Source: Prevotella sp. (GTDB lineage: Bacteria; Bacteroidota; Bacteroidia; Bacteroidales; Bacteroidaceae). From it: a stretch of DNA of 64,000 bases. This document shows, one piece after another, positions 1 through 7,182 of this stretch. Each line of letters opens with the position of its first letter. Within the stretch, counting starts at the first letter, position 1. Location of the stretch: assembly GCA_017445845.1 (NCBI GenBank), contig JAFSRY010000025.1, positions 1 through 64,000 on the forward strand, read 5' to 3'. Both the position numbers and the translations under genes were made by a program. The notes below the pieces were generated by a model that was not told the origin of the DNA, made no database searches, and was given only the letters and a program-made list of their open reading frames with translations.

Positions 1-91
1 AAGATTCTGTTTTAATCTCCAAATAAAAGACGAGAAAAATAGAACATTTTAACAGTTAAGGCTACCCTTTGCCGTTCGGACGTACCTATCC

Positions 92-148
92 TGTCCTGCT
101 TCACAAGGGATTTGTGAGGCAGGACATATCGACACCGATATTTTTTTC
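92..148 (+). terminator. Paired hairpins with T-run (terminator-like)
   Basis: Two consecutive inverted repeats are visible. The first arm pair is 92-106 with 112-126, fifteen pairs including one G-T, closing a five-base loop. The second is ATATCG/CGATAT at 126-131 and 136-141, followed directly by a run of seven or more T. The second hairpin has the form of a rho-independent terminator for a plus-strand gene ending left of the window. It could also belong to the right end of the IS110 element, whose boundary is not known. Confidence 0.55.
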
Positions 149-180
149 ACTTATTCCTTTGTCATCTGACAGAATTTAAT

Positions 181-188
181 TACCTTTG
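181..188 (+). promoter_or_regulatory. Bacteroidota -7 element TACCTTTG reading into the IS
   Basis: TACCTTTG at 181-188 fits the TAnnTTTG consensus of Bacteroidota primary promoters. It points rightward into the 3' end of the IS110 transposase, where no plus-strand gene exists. It may be the promoter of a gene displaced by the insertion, or a source of RNA antisense to the transposase. No convincing -33 element was identified. Confidence 0.35.
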
Positions 189-269
189 CACTCATTAAGG
201 GAAGTCGCTGGCATACGCCAGTTCTGCACTATCTCGTGTGGCTGTTGCTTTTTTGCGCAGCCACTTTTG

Positions 270-1427
270 TCAGAACAGTGCCTGTCCGTTCTCACCCACA
301 GCATTCCAGTCCACATGTTCCCCTGTAGTAGTAATACTGTCCTTCGGTCCATGTTCAAGCTCAGGGCTCCTTTTCCTTGGCGTACGCGTCGTGTCGCGCG
401 TTTCGTCATACACCTCCCCGCTCTTCCACAATGTGTAGATGAGCAACAGCAGGCGTCTCATGGCAGCAGCGACGCCTATCATCTTCTCTTTCGGATGTTT
501 CTGGCATACTCTTCCGTAGGCTGCCCGAATCTGTCTGTTATAACGGATGGCAACAAGCGCTGGCATATAGAGTGCTGCACGTATATGGGCATTGCCCTTC
601 TTGGATATACGGTGCCTGGGATCATCATTTCCGGACTGCCTTGCTTCTACGTCAAGCCCCGCATAACTTGTGAGCTGCTTGCGGTTTTCGATGAGGTGGA
701 AGCCCTCTGTCTCGGCAATGACGCACACGATGGTTGCCTCACCAAGTCCTTTGGCCGTAGCGATACGCTTCACCCTGGCTTCCAGTTCCTTGTCCTCGGC
801 GACCTTCTGCATAATGGCCTTGTCATTCTTCTCTATCAGCGTGTCGATTTCCTCAATCAGTTTCTCGCAGTTCCTGCGGACGGTTTTGGATAAGCCTTCC
901 ATGTGTCTGAGTGCCTCCAGGCGGTTTGTCACGGATGTCCTAACCTCCCAAAGGTCTGCATGGAAGCGCGTCATCTGGCGCAGTTCGCGATAGATGGCGG
1001 CAGGCGGTGACCACGCTTTCAACTTCCTGCTGACACAGCCCATCAAAGCCAGACAGCGGGCATCCATAGCATCTGTCTTTGTCTTGATGCCTTCCGATTC
1101 GCAGAACTGGCGTGCCTTGTTGGGCAAGACCACATAGACAGTCTGGCCAATCTTGTGAAGGTGATATGCCAGATGCTCGTAATAGACGCCTGTAGGCTCC
1201 ATGAGATAGGTCAGCGAATATCCTTTTATGGCTTCTTTGCGGCTCCACCTGACCATCTGGTTAAAACCTGATTTCGTGTTGGCGAAGTTGATACTTTTCG
1301 TACAGCAGCCCTCGTCGCTCGCCCTGTCATACATATACAGGCAGGCGGTGAACTTGTCCTTTGAGATGTCAATACCGACGCACTGCCGGAAAAACTCTCC
1401 CATTGTCATCTGTGAATTTGGCTTCAT
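270..1427 (-). CDS. IS110-family transposase (DEDD recombinase)
   Basis: This 385-residue protein has the IS110 architecture. An N-terminal RuvC-like DEDD domain carries Asp20 in VGIDISKDKF, Glu77 in YLMEPTGVYYE, and Asp119 and Asp122 in KTDAMDARC. A middle coiled-coil-like region follows, then a C-terminal Tnp domain with Ser265 in ARQSGNDD ahead of ISKKGNAHIRAAL. In characterised IS110 enzymes the DEDD site and a C-terminal serine act together, guided by a bridge RNA, to excise and insert the element. All expected catalytic residues and both domains are present, so it looks intact. The start is the ATG that opens the conserved N-terminus; a start a few codons later cannot be excluded. No passenger gene is present. 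Confidence 0.93.
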   Translation of the reverse strand: MKPNSQMTMGEFFRQCVGIDISKDKFTACLYMYDRASDEGCCTKSINFANTKSGFNQMVRWSRKEAIKGYSLTYLMEPTGVYYEHLAYHLHKIGQTVYVVLPNKARQFCESEGIKTKTDAMDARCLALMGCVSRKLKAWSPPAAIYRELRQMTRFHADLWEVRTSVTNRLEALRHMEGLSKTVRRNCEKLIEEIDTLIEKNDKAIMQKVAEDKELEARVKRIATAKGLGEATIVCVIAETEGFHLIENRKQLTSYAGLDVEARQSGNDDPRHRISKKGNAHIRAALYMPALVAIRYNRQIRAAYGRVCQKHPKEKMIGVAAAMRRLLLLIYTLWKSGEVYDETRDTTRTPRKRSPELEHGPKDSITTTGEHVDWNAVGENGQALF

Positions 1428-1439
1428 CTTGATAGTTTT

Positions 1440-1721
1440 AAAGGGTTAATACTAATATTAGACTATAGCCAAATCTTCTTCGACTTTACTCTTATCGGAC
1501 ACTGCATCGCCCAGTGACGTGCTTCGATTCTTTGTCCAGACTCTAAAGATTTTAAAAGGAGGACGGTGAATCTCTTAAATACGATATGGCACAGGGCCCA
1601 CCTAGTTTCGCATCTTCTCGTCCTCCACGGCCACAATCTCTAGCAAAACTACAAAATCATGACCGCATATCCTAAATAATGGGATGTTTTAACATCTTAC
1701 ATTTAGAACATTATCTATAGT
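1440..1721 (-). ncRNA. Candidate IS110 bridge RNA / transposase leader
   Basis: The stretch between the likely minus-strand promoter (-7 at 1735-1728) and the transposase ATG has no ORF but strong structure. GGAGGACG at 1558-1565 pairs perfectly with CGTCCTCC at 1619-1626, closing a loop of about 53 bases. A second hairpin, CACTG/CAGTG, lies at 1500-1516. IS110-group elements are known to encode, in this leader, a structured bridge RNA with internal loops that base-pair to target and donor DNA. Position and structure match that role; which loop positions pair with DNA cannot be assigned from one copy. The exact ends are inferred. Confidence 0.5.
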
Positions 1722-1727
1722 CGGGTG

Positions 1728-1756
1728 CAAAGGTAAGAGTTTCGCACTTGCTCAAC
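1728..1756 (-). promoter_or_regulatory. Promoter for IS110 leader and transposase
   Basis: On the minus strand TACCTTTG (1735-1728) fits TAnnTTTG, with TTG at 1756-1754 about 17 bases upstream as a possible -33 element. Transcription would start near 1721 and read the structured leader and then the transposase. The -33 side may lie in flanking chromosomal DNA, so expression may depend on the insertion site. Confidence 0.45.
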
Positions 1757-1765
1757 TTATTGAAG
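1747..1765. repeat. 19-bp sequence shared with 44043-44061
   Basis: The minus-strand sequence CTTCAATAAGTTGAGCAAG occurs here and again exactly, on the plus strand, at 44043-44061. Both copies lie a few tens of bases after a stop codon (galM and typA). It appears to belong to the short intergenic repeat vocabulary of this genome rather than to either gene. Confidence 0.5.
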
Positions 1766-1799
1766 CTAAGTCGTTAAAGTCTGTGAATGTCTCAGATGT

Positions 1800-2957
1800 T
1801 TACTTGACGAAGAACTTGTAGATGCAGACGTGGTGATAGTTCTGACCGGGCTCCAGCACTGTTGTGGGGAAGGTAGGCTGGTTGGGGCTGTCAGGATAGT
1901 GCTGTGTCTCGAGGGCGAGCGATGCGCGGTGGTTGTAGGCCTTGCCTTGCTTACCGGTCTTTGTGCCGTCGAAGAAGTTTCCGCCATAGAACTGAATGCC
2001 AGGCTCGGTGGTATAGACTTCGATGCCCCGTCCGCTCTGCGGCTCATAGACGACGGCAGCCAGCTCGGGCTCGGCGGTCTGACCTTTGTCGAGCACCCAG
2101 TTGTGGTCGTAGCCACGGCAGTTGCGGAACTGTTCGAATTCTTCCTGTGTGTAGTCGTCCTTGATACGTGCACCGATCTCGATGGGCTCGCGGAAGTCCA
2201 TGGGAGTGCCTTCTACGTCGGCCAGCTCACCGGTGGGGATGAGGGTAGCATCAACGGGTGTATACTTCGATGCGAAGATCTGCATCTGGTGGTCGTTGAT
2301 GGTTCCTTCGCCTGCACCGTGGAGGTTGAAGAAGGAGTGGTGGGTGAGGTTGAGCACGGTGGCCTTGTCGAGCACCTTGGCGTCGTGGGTGACGACAAAC
2401 TCGTTGCTGTCGTTGAGTTCATAGGTCATGGTGACTTCGAGGGTGCCTGGATAGCCCATTTCTCCGTCGACGGATGTATACTTCAGCACGAGCTTCTCAT
2501 CGCCCTGCTGCTCGGCATCCCACACAACCATGTCGAAGCCTTTGTCGCCTCCGTGGAGGGAGTTGGGACCGTCGTTGACGGGCACTTGATACTCAACGCC
2601 GTTGAGGGTGAACTTACCATCCTTGATGCGGTTGCCATACCGGCCGATGGTGGCTCCGAGGAAGCGCTCGCCGTCGTAGTTCACATACTGGTCGAGGGTT
2701 TCATGTCCGAGCACGATGTCGGCATAGTTGCCGTCGCGGTCGGGAGTGAAGAGTTCAACGACACGGCCACCGAAGTTGGTGACGGTCATCTCCAGACCAT
2801 TGGCGTTCTTCAATGTGTAGAGGTCTACCTGCTTACCGTCTACTTCTGCCTGGAAGTCTGCACGGTTCACCTGTGAGAGACCAGCCTGCTTGGCTTCTTT
2901 CGTGGCACAGCCGGCCATCATGCCGACAGCCATCAGCATCAAAAATACTTTTTTCAT
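1800..2957 (-). CDS. galM: Aldose 1-epimerase (galactose mutarotase), lipoprotein
   Basis: This 385-residue aldose 1-epimerase interconverts the alpha and beta anomers of hexoses such as galactose or glucose. The start at 2957 gives a clean lipoprotein signal, MKKVFLMLMAVGMMAGC, so the enzyme is probably exported and anchored by Cys17; upstream in-frame codons to 3005 would bury it. Family motifs are present: NFGGRVVELFTPDR, GATIGRYGNRI, NSLHGG, a His in LTHHSFFNL and a C-terminal PEPGIQFYGGNF-like segment containing the catalytic Glu. Exported mutarotases are common in Bacteroidota and are thought to equilibrate sugars released outside the cell. It lies downstream of the M23 peptidase on the same strand, with about 70 bases between them. 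Confidence 0.92.
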   Translation of the reverse strand: MKKVFLMLMAVGMMAGCATKEAKQAGLSQVNRADFQAEVDGKQVDLYTLKNANGLEMTVTNFGGRVVELFTPDRDGNYADIVLGHETLDQYVNYDGERFLGATIGRYGNRIKDGKFTLNGVEYQVPVNDGPNSLHGGDKGFDMVVWDAEQQGDEKLVLKYTSVDGEMGYPGTLEVTMTYELNDSNEFVVTHDAKVLDKATVLNLTHHSFFNLHGAGEGTINDHQMQIFASKYTPVDATLIPTGELADVEGTPMDFREPIEIGARIKDDYTQEEFEQFRNCRGYDHNWVLDKGQTAEPELAAVVYEPQSGRGIEVYTTEPGIQFYGGNFFDGTKTGKQGKAYNHRASLALETQHYPDSPNQPTFPTTVLEPGQNYHHVCIYKFFVK

Positions 2958-3026
2958 TGTTGTCTTTTTAGGTTTTTGAATTATTGAATGTTTACTTATC
3001 CTCATGCGTTACCTCGCAAAAAAATC

Positions 3027-3992
3027 CTACGAATATCGCAGGATTTGTCCGGGGCGGAGCGTTGCCGTCTTCTTGATGCCGTTGAGGCGACAGAGGCGGT
3101 TGACGGTGGTATGGCGCTTGCGGGCAATGGCCGAGAGGGTCTCGCCCTTCTTCACCTTGTGGTATTGCTTGACAGCGTTGCTTGCCGACGATGATGCCGA
3201 CTCCTTGGCAGGTTTGAAGGCGGGAGCCACGTCGCCACGCACCATCTCGGGTGTATAGCCGCCGTTGCCCATCTTTCCACGAAGCTTCGTAGCCTCGGCT
3301 GACTCGTCGGAATAGTTCTGCTTGCTATAGGTATAGAAGTCGCCGGTGATGTCCTGCATACGGAAGTCGAACATCAACGCAGGGTTGATGGGCACACCGT
3401 TGAGCAGCGTCTCGAAGTGGAGGTGGGAGCCCGAACTACGGCCTGTGCTGCCGCCCAGTCCGATGACGTCGCCTGACTTCAGTTCCTGACCTTCCTTGAC
3501 GAGTTGCTTCGACAGGTGACCATAGACGGTCTCCAATCCGTTGGGGTGGCGAACGACGACATACTTTCCGTAGCCCTTACGGTCGTATTTCACGATACGC
3601 ACCTTTCCGCCGAAGGCCGAACGGATGCTGTCACCGGTATAGACCTTGATGTCAAGGCCTTCATGACGGCGGCCCCAGCGGGGTCCGTAGTTACTGGTCA
3701 CGACGCGGCTCGGCGTCGGCATGGTGAAGTCGCGCAAGTCAATGCGGAAGTTGTCGGGAAGAGAGGCGGCACGATTGTGCACACCCGTATTCTCAAATGT
3801 GTCATAGAGGTCGGCAGCCACGGTCATGGCCACTTCTTCATCAATGACGCGCTGAAGACTCAAGGTGTCGACGGCCCTTGCCTTACGGTCGATGGGAGCC
3901 TGGCGCGCCAGCAGGTCTTGGGCTGTGGCGTTGTGGGCAGCGAGGGTAAGGATTGCCGCTATAGCGATGGTTCGTAAGTTCTTTATACACAT
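3027..3992 (-). CDS. M23 metallopeptidase with C-terminal LysM domain
   Basis: The 321-residue protein begins with a Sec signal peptide (about residues 1-24, ending NATAQ). A LytM/M23 zinc peptidase domain spans about residues 95-210, and a LysM peptidoglycan-binding module about residues 273-318 begins YHKVKKGETLSAIA. Zinc and catalytic residues are visible: His110 and Asp114 in RRHEGLDIK, His159 in VYGHL, and His190/His192 in SHLHFE. A periplasmic endopeptidase cutting peptidoglycan cross-bridges is the likely role. Because both HxxxD and HxH are intact, it is probably active rather than an EnvC-like regulator. It is divergent from the PagL homologue and has its own promoter at 4036-4043. 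Confidence 0.92.
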   Translation of the reverse strand: MCIKNLRTIAIAAILTLAAHNATAQDLLARQAPIDRKARAVDTLSLQRVIDEEVAMTVAADLYDTFENTGVHNRAASLPDNFRIDLRDFTMPTPSRVVTSNYGPRWGRRHEGLDIKVYTGDSIRSAFGGKVRIVKYDRKGYGKYVVVRHPNGLETVYGHLSKQLVKEGQELKSGDVIGLGGSTGRSSGSHLHFETLLNGVPINPALMFDFRMQDITGDFYTYSKQNYSDESAEATKLRGKMGNGGYTPEMVRGDVAPAFKPAKESASSSASNAVKQYHKVKKGETLSAIARKRHTTVNRLCRLNGIKKTATLRPGQILRYS

Positions 3993-4035
3993 AAAAAATA
4001 AGCTTTAGGGTGACCCTTTTGGGGTATAATCGTTG

Positions 4036-4043
4036 CAAAGTTA
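4036..4043 (-). promoter_or_regulatory. -7 element for the M23 peptidase
   Basis: TAACTTTG on the minus strand (4043-4036) fits TAnnTTTG and lies 44 bases before the peptidase start. It is back to back with the plus-strand promoter of the PagL homologue. Confidence 0.5.
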
Positions 4044-4084
4044 GCAAAAAATGACTGTCCAGACAAACCAATTAACAGTTTTTA

Positions 4085-4116
4085 TTGATTTTTCTCAAAA
4101 AAAACCGTTATCTTTG
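4085..4116 (+). promoter_or_regulatory. Promoter for the PagL homologue
   Basis: TTG at 4085-4087 and TATCTTTG at 4109-4116 are separated by 21 bases and fit the Bacteroidota -33/-7 pattern. The ATG at 4150 is 33 bases downstream. Confidence 0.55.
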
Positions 4117-4149
4117 CACAAATTTTTAGAAGACACTCAGGGATACCGC

Positions 4150-5427
4150 ATGAAGAAGATTGTTTTTTCTTTCGTCAGACCTTTCATTTCAAAGAGCCTT
4201 TCTACGTCATTGGTTCTCTCGCTGGCTGCCCTGCCGACGTTGGCAGGAGTCCTGCCCGACACGCTTTCTGACGGCAGGCAGAAGTCACAGTTGTCAGTAG
4301 CCGTCGCTACGGGATGGGGCTATCTGGCGCCGAAAGGCGACCACAACAAAGCTGTCATGAAGACACACGACGTGGGATACCTCGACTTCCGGCTACAGTG
4401 GAAGTCAAACAAGAATGATGCCTACGAGCGCGCCTACAACCACCCGACGGTAGAGGCGGGCCTGCTGCTGGGCGACTTCACCCATGTCCATCTGCAAGGC
4501 CCTGAGACGCCTTATGCAGGTAAGGTCGGCCGCGAGTTTGCCCTCTATGGCGGCATCCGCTATGACTTCTGGCAACGGGGCGACTGGAGCGCCGGAGTGA
4601 ACCTGCAGAACGGCATCGCCTACTTCACCGAGCGTTTCGACGAGAACACGAATGCCGACAACTGGCTCGTCGGGGCACCCCTGTCGGTATATATCAGTGC
4701 CGGTGCCTACCTGCAATATCGGTTTGCACCGCAGTGGCGGGCGTCGTTAGGCATCGACTTCAAGCATGTCAGCAACGGAACGATGAGCCGGCCCAACCTC
4801 GGTGCCAATACTTTCGGACCGATGCTGATGGTGGCAAAGGATATTGAGCGGAAGAATGCTTCAGCAACACAAACCGACGGACAACCGGCAGCCGGAGAAG
4901 GACCCGCCGACCACTTCTCCCCTACCCTCTATCTCGAGTTGTCGGCAGGAATGGCCGGCAGCACCTTGCGCGACCAGTTCTCAACCTATCACTCCAACCA
5001 CCATCCGCTCTATGGCTCCTTCCTGGCGATGGCGGCACCGATGTACCGCTATCATCAGACGATGGCATCAGGACTTGAAGTAAACTACGGCTACTGCACC
5101 TATGCCGACCATATCCGCTATTACGATGAACTCAACGGCTACGGAGGCTATGACTATTCGCGGCACATTCTGGGAGCCGGCTTCCGCCATGAGTTCTTCT
5201 ATCGGCATGTGTCACTGCACATGGGTGTCGGCATGTATCTCTACCGACACATGGGACACACCGCCGACACGGCCGACGGCGGCAGCTATCAGACCGTCGG
5301 CGTCAGATACAGCATCCCGGCCACCGACGACCGGCTGTTCATCGGATATAACGTCAAGGCCCATAACTTCTCGAAAGCCGACTGTATGCAGTTCAGTATA
5401 GGCTACAGGCTGTCCAACCAGAAATGA
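4150..5427 (+). CDS. PagL-type lipid A 3-O-deacylase / acyloxyacyl hydrolase family
   Basis: This 425-residue predicted outer-membrane beta-barrel starts at MKKIVFSFVR with a signal peptide of about 32 residues. The segment around residues 200-225 holds His206, Ser208 and Asn209 in DFKHVSNG followed by RPNLGANTFGP, which matches the catalytic His-Ser neighbourhood of PagL lipid A 3-O-deacylases. Alternating aromatic and polar strands run to a C-terminus ending in a typical strand (FSIGYRLSNQK). It is about twice the length of Pseudomonas PagL, as is usual for Bacteroidota members annotated acyloxyacyl hydrolase. The likely role is removal of an acyl chain from lipid A at the outer membrane. 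The start is chosen over 4051 because the upstream codons overlap the promoter. Confidence 0.75.
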   Translation: MKKIVFSFVRPFISKSLSTSLVLSLAALPTLAGVLPDTLSDGRQKSQLSVAVATGWGYLAPKGDHNKAVMKTHDVGYLDFRLQWKSNKNDAYERAYNHPTVEAGLLLGDFTHVHLQGPETPYAGKVGREFALYGGIRYDFWQRGDWSAGVNLQNGIAYFTERFDENTNADNWLVGAPLSVYISAGAYLQYRFAPQWRASLGIDFKHVSNGTMSRPNLGANTFGPMLMVAKDIERKNASATQTDGQPAAGEGPADHFSPTLYLELSAGMAGSTLRDQFSTYHSNHHPLYGSFLAMAAPMYRYHQTMASGLEVNYGYCTYADHIRYYDELNGYGGYDYSRHILGAGFRHEFFYRHVSLHMGVGMYLYRHMGHTADTADGGSYQTVGVRYSIPATDDRLFIGYNVKAHNFSKADCMQFSIGYRLSNQK

Positions 5428-5443
5428 CACCGAACTAAAGAAT

Positions 5444-7039
5444 ATGACCATTTCTCATCATTTCACTCGTATAATACATTATATTATATTAGAGGTACTC
5501 TTGCTGTCTGCAGCATCCTGTTCTAAGTCTCCCAGCCATTATGTCATTGGCGTTTCGCAATGTTCGGAAGATATTTGGAGGGATAAATTAAATGACGAGC
5601 TGCGCATGGCCTGCTATGCCCATGAGAATGTAGACCTGCTCATCGCGTCAGCTAATGACAACTCTGAAAGGCAGATGAGGCAGATTAACGACTTCATTGA
5701 CCAGCATGTCGACTTACTCATCATTTCACCCAACCAACTATCCACCATCTCTTCGGCTATTGAGCGTGCCGGACGTAAGGGCATTCCTGTTATTCTCTTC
5801 GACAGGAAGAGCGACACCGATTACTTCACAGCTTTCATCGGTGCCGACAACTACGAGATGGGGCGTACGATAGGTGAGTATATGGCAGCCAAAATGGATG
5901 GTCATGGCAATATAATAGAGATACAAGGACTGAAAGGCTCTTCGCCCGCCATTGAGCGCCATAACGGATTCCTAAATGCCATCAGCCACTATCCAGATCT
6001 TCACCTGTTGGCTTCCCTTGAGAGCGACTGGACCGAGGAAGGGGGCAGGAGAGCCATGGAGGCCTGGCTGCATGGACAGGGTAATTCTCAGACGATAAAC
6101 CTCATTTTTGCCCAAAACGACCGTATGGCTGTAGGAGCCCGCAAGGCCCTCGTCACCAGCCGGCATGATGCCAACAAGCCACTCTTCACAGGTATCGACG
6201 GACTTCCTAATCAGGGAGGGGGACTCGAACTCGTTCGCGATGGTATCCTTGCCGCCTCTTACATTTATCCGACAGGAGGAGATCAGGTCATCCAGTTGGC
6301 TATGAGCATTCTTCAAAACAAAGCATATGAAAAGGAAAACTATCTCGAGACGGCTCTTGTTACACGCGACAACGCCTCCGTCCTACTGATGCAAGCCAAA
6401 GAAATCCAGCGTCAAGCGCACAGCCTGGAGGCTATTCATGTGATGGCAGGACGTTATGCCACACAATATTCCTTACAAAGAATCGTTCTCCTTCTGCTGG
6501 TTGCAGTGGTCACTATCTTGCTTGCGTCAGCAGTCATTCTGCTTCGGCTTTATCGGGCAAAGACGCTTCTGAACCAACAGCTTGAACAACGTAACAAGGA
6601 CATTGAACTGCAGAAAATGCAACTCGAGAAAAGTCACGAGACCGAGCGACAACTTACAGACACTTTGAAACAAATCAGCAAGACACAGTCACCCTTTATC
6701 TCGAAACTGCGAGGGGCCGTCATCATGCATCTTTCGGAACCGGACTTCAACGTGATTCAACTGGCTGATGAGATGGCGATGAGCAGAGTGCAGCTATATC
6801 GCAAAGTAAAGGCACAGACTGGTCTCGCTGTTGTGGAATTTATCCGTAATGTCAGACTGGAGCAAGCTCGTCAGCTCTTCGAACAAACAGACCTTAATGT
6901 CTCGCAAGTCGCCGACCGGACTGGTTTCTATACGTTACAGTATTTCATCAAGTGTTTCCGAGAAGAGTATGGACTGACGCCCAAAGATTTTATTAAAAAG
7001 TGCCACCAACAACATCAGAAACCGGAAAGCAAGGAATAA
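5444..7039 (+). CDS. Transmembrane sensor-regulator: sugar-binding domain fused to AraC HTH
   Basis: The 531-residue protein joins an extracytoplasmic and a cytoplasmic domain. Residues 1-26 are a hydrophobic signal or anchor ending in a lipobox-like SAASC. Residues 33-325 form a type I periplasmic-binding fold of the ribose/LacI kind (VIGVSQCSEDIW, NQLSTISSAI, FIGADNYEMG). Residues 347-368 are one membrane helix, residues 372-412 a likely coiled coil, and residues 423-518 an AraC-type double HTH (FNVIQLADEMAMSRVQLYRK, GFYTLQYFIKCFREEYG). It has no kinase or receiver domain, so it resembles a one-component version of the hybrid two-component sensors that control glycan loci. A sugar bound in the periplasm would change DNA binding inside. 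The next genes encode fructan enzymes and paired direct repeats lie just downstream, so it probably regulates them. Confidence 0.88.
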   Translation: MTISHHFTRIIHYIILEVLLLSAASCSKSPSHYVIGVSQCSEDIWRDKLNDELRMACYAHENVDLLIASANDNSERQMRQINDFIDQHVDLLIISPNQLSTISSAIERAGRKGIPVILFDRKSDTDYFTAFIGADNYEMGRTIGEYMAAKMDGHGNIIEIQGLKGSSPAIERHNGFLNAISHYPDLHLLASLESDWTEEGGRRAMEAWLHGQGNSQTINLIFAQNDRMAVGARKALVTSRHDANKPLFTGIDGLPNQGGGLELVRDGILAASYIYPTGGDQVIQLAMSILQNKAYEKENYLETALVTRDNASVLLMQAKEIQRQAHSLEAIHVMAGRYATQYSLQRIVLLLLVAVVTILLASAVILLRLYRAKTLLNQQLEQRNKDIELQKMQLEKSHETERQLTDTLKQISKTQSPFISKLRGAVIMHLSEPDFNVIQLADEMAMSRVQLYRKVKAQTGLAVVEFIRNVRLEQARQLFEQTDLNVSQVADRTGFYTLQYFIKCFREEYGLTPKDFIKKCHQQHQKPESKE

Positions 7040-7046
7040 AGATTTT

Positions 7047-7095
7047 TGTTACATTTTATAGTTTATATGTTACATTTGAACAAAATGTTGCATAT
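7047..7095 (+). promoter_or_regulatory. Paired direct repeats, candidate AraC-type operator
   Basis: TGTTACATTT occurs exactly at 7047-7056 and 7068-7077, start to start 21 bases, two turns of the helix. A degenerate third copy (TGTTGCATAT, 8 of 10) lies at 7086-7095. Tandem half-sites about 21 bases apart are typical of AraC-family binding. They lie upstream of the promoter for the fructan genes and directly after the AraC-type regulator gene. Confidence 0.6.
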
Positions 7096-7109
7096 AATGA
7101 ACGTTTTGT

Positions 7110-7142
7110 TTGCAGTTAACAACATAACTAATAGTATTTTTG
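7110..7142 (+). promoter_or_regulatory. Promoter of the fructan-utilization genes
   Basis: TATTTTTG at 7135-7142 matches TAnnTTTG, with TTG at 7110-7112 as -33, 22 bases upstream. Transcription would start near 7149, with the lipoprotein ATG at 7183. The candidate AraC half-sites end 14 bases upstream of the -33, a position suited to activation. Confidence 0.6.
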
Positions 7143-7182
7143 CATCGGAATTATAACAAAAAAACTACACAAAGTATAAAGT

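Larger units (their letters stand above)
190..1740 (-). mobile_element. IS110-family insertion sequence (ends approximate)
   Basis: One transposase gene is preceded by a non-coding leader of about 300 bases and followed by a short 3' region. IS110-family elements lack terminal inverted repeats and make no consistent target duplication, so the ends cannot be read from one copy; the coordinates are only a bracket. The long leader upstream of the transposase places it in the IS110 group rather than the IS1111 group, whose long non-coding end lies downstream. Inward-pointing TACCTTTG motifs stand near both edges (181-188 plus, 1728-1735 minus). An uninterrupted copy of this site in a relative would settle the ends. 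Confidence 0.7.

Noticed and set aside
190-1740. Terminal inverted repeats of the IS element
   Set aside because: The inward TACCTTTGCA words near both edges match each other but fit the general promoter consensus seen at many genes here, and IS110 elements are not expected to have terminal repeats.
1830-2876. Long plus-strand ORF opposite galM (348 codons)
   Set aside because: It is antisense to a well-supported enzyme gene, has repetitive valine/glycine/leucine-rich composition typical of reversed GC-rich codons, and no signal or domain.
5738-5962. Small minus-strand ORF within the sensor gene
   Set aside because: Antisense to the sugar-binding domain, no supporting features.
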